A stretch of DNA of 64,000 nucleotides from Arthrobacter sp. P2b (GTDB lineage: Bacteria > Actinomycetota > Actinomycetes > Actinomycetales > Micrococcaceae), in contig NZ_FVZL01000002.1 in NCBI RefSeq assembly GCF_900168295.1, positions 248,001 through 312,000 on the forward strand, given 5' to 3'. The first letter of the stretch is position 1. The number at the start of each line of letters is the position of its first letter. This document shows positions 63,413 through 64,000 of this stretch, one piece after another. Position numbers and translations under genes: made by a program. Under the pieces are notes generated by a model. It searched no databases. It was given only the letters and a program-made list of their open reading frames with translations, and had not been told where the DNA came from.

Positions 63413-64000
63413 TGTGAGGTGTCCTTCTGGTCGGCGTTACCCAGCGCCTGGGCTGCAGGAGCCGGGGATTCAACGGTGTGGACCTGGCGGAGTTCAGGAT
63501 GGTGCAGGTCCAGGGCGGGACGCTCGGAACGGATCCGGGGCAGGGAGGTGAAGTTGTGGCGCGGCGGCGGGCAGGACGTGGCCCACTCGAGTGAGGCACC
63601 GAAGCCCCAGGGATCGTCCACCTGCACCTTTTCGGCGCTGCGCCAGGTGATGTACACGTTCCAGAAAAACGGGATCAGTGAAGCACCCAGGACGAAGGAC
63701 GCCACGGTGGAGAACTGGTTCATCCAGGTGAAGTTGTCCTCCACGAGGTAGTCGGCGTACCGGCGGGGCATGCCTTCGACACCCAGCCAGTGCTGGATGA
63801 GGAACGTGCCGTGGAAGCCGAGGAAGAGGAGCCAGAAGTGGATCTTGCCGAGACGCTCGTTGAGCATCTTGCCGGTCCACTTGGGCCACCAGAAGTAGAA
63901 CCCGGCGAACATCGCGAACACCACTGTGCCGAACACCACGTAGTGGAAGTGCGCCACCACGAAGTAGGAGTCGGACACGTGGAAGTCCAGCGGCGGGGAG
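63409..64000 (-). CDS. ctaD: Cytochrome c oxidase subunit I (3' part; truncated by window)
   Basis: Only the last 197 residues are in the window; the frame is open past 64000. [16 protein letters not shown] contains the two histidines that ligate heme a and a3, followed by the helices [28 protein letters not shown] and [18 protein letters not shown]. The C-terminal tail runs to residue motifs rich in Pro and His. Catalytic subunit that reduces oxygen and pumps protons. Coupled to ctaF downstream. Confidence 0.95.
   Translation of the reverse strand, partial: SPPLDFHVSDSYFVVAHFHYVVFGTVVFAMFAGFYFWWPKWTGKMLNERLGKIHFWLLFLGFHGTFLIQHWLGVEGMPRRYADYLVEDNFTWMNQFSTVASFVLGASLIPFFWNVYITWRSAEKVQVDDPWGFGASLEWATSCPPPRHNFTSLPRIRSERPALDLHHPELRQVHTVESPAPAAQALGNADQKDTSQ

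Noticed and set aside
1..64000. CRISPR arrays, insertion sequences, prophage genes
   Set aside because: No regularly spaced repeats, transposases or phage structural proteins were recognised on either strand.

Overview
The window is high-GC actinobacterial DNA. Gene content points to the Micrococcaceae, close to Arthrobacter/Pseudarthrobacter: a complete Pup-proteasome locus with a fused pafBC gene, mycothiol ligase mshC, RbpA, an actinobacterial diheme QcrC, and many genes with a -10 box only 6-7 nt before the start codon (probable leaderless mRNAs). Most of it is ordinary core chromosome. No prophage, insertion sequence or CRISPR array was seen.

Layout. 0-10 kb: end of a long FabG4-type reductase with an HtdX-like dehydratase, a FUSC transporter, serine hydrolase, Xi-class GST, M50 peptidase, DUF4193 protein, two GT9 glycosyltransferases, an SGNH hydrolase and a DUF805 protein. 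10.7-13.9 kb: a more accessory-looking patch (DUF2975 protein plus XRE regulator behind a large palindrome, an NUC1 endonuclease, a frameshifted phosphotransferase gene, tRNA-Leu). 14-24.5 kb: housekeeping metabolism (M20 hydrolase, acyl-CoA dehydrogenase, aldo/keto reductase, uppP, mshC, PAC2 protein, HAD phosphatase, site-2 protease, trmI). 24.6-39.4 kb: Pup-proteasome locus arc-dop-pup-prcB-prcA-pafA, two FKBP isomerases, pafBC, a small membrane protein, tatA-tatC and helY. In this pathway Dop deamidates Pup, PafA ligates it to targets, Arc unfolds them and PrcBA degrades them, while PafBC handles the DNA-damage response. 39.4-46.4 kb: amidohydrolase, polyprenol-phosphate mannose synthase, rbpA with a SigR/SigH-like promoter, SPFH/NfeD pair, rRNA methyltransferase, peptide deformylase and an NTF2-like protein. 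46.4-49.5 kb: a three-gene type III polyketide operon (synthase, methyltransferase, flavin monooxygenase).

49.6-54.7 kb: small ORFs and a 20-bp perfect palindrome, then a three-gene envelope operon: a deacetylase fused to a GT2 synthase, a GH18-like lipoprotein and a barrel-domain lipoprotein. It resembles a rearranged poly-N-acetylglucosamine system and is the least ordinary locus here. 54.7-64 kb: VOC protein, DUF3054, stand-alone AsnC effector domain, trpD, the respiratory set ctaE-qcrC-qcrA-qcrB, a DasR-like GntR regulator divergent from ptsH with a near-consensus DasR (dre) operator between them, and ctaF with the 3' part of ctaD at the window edge.
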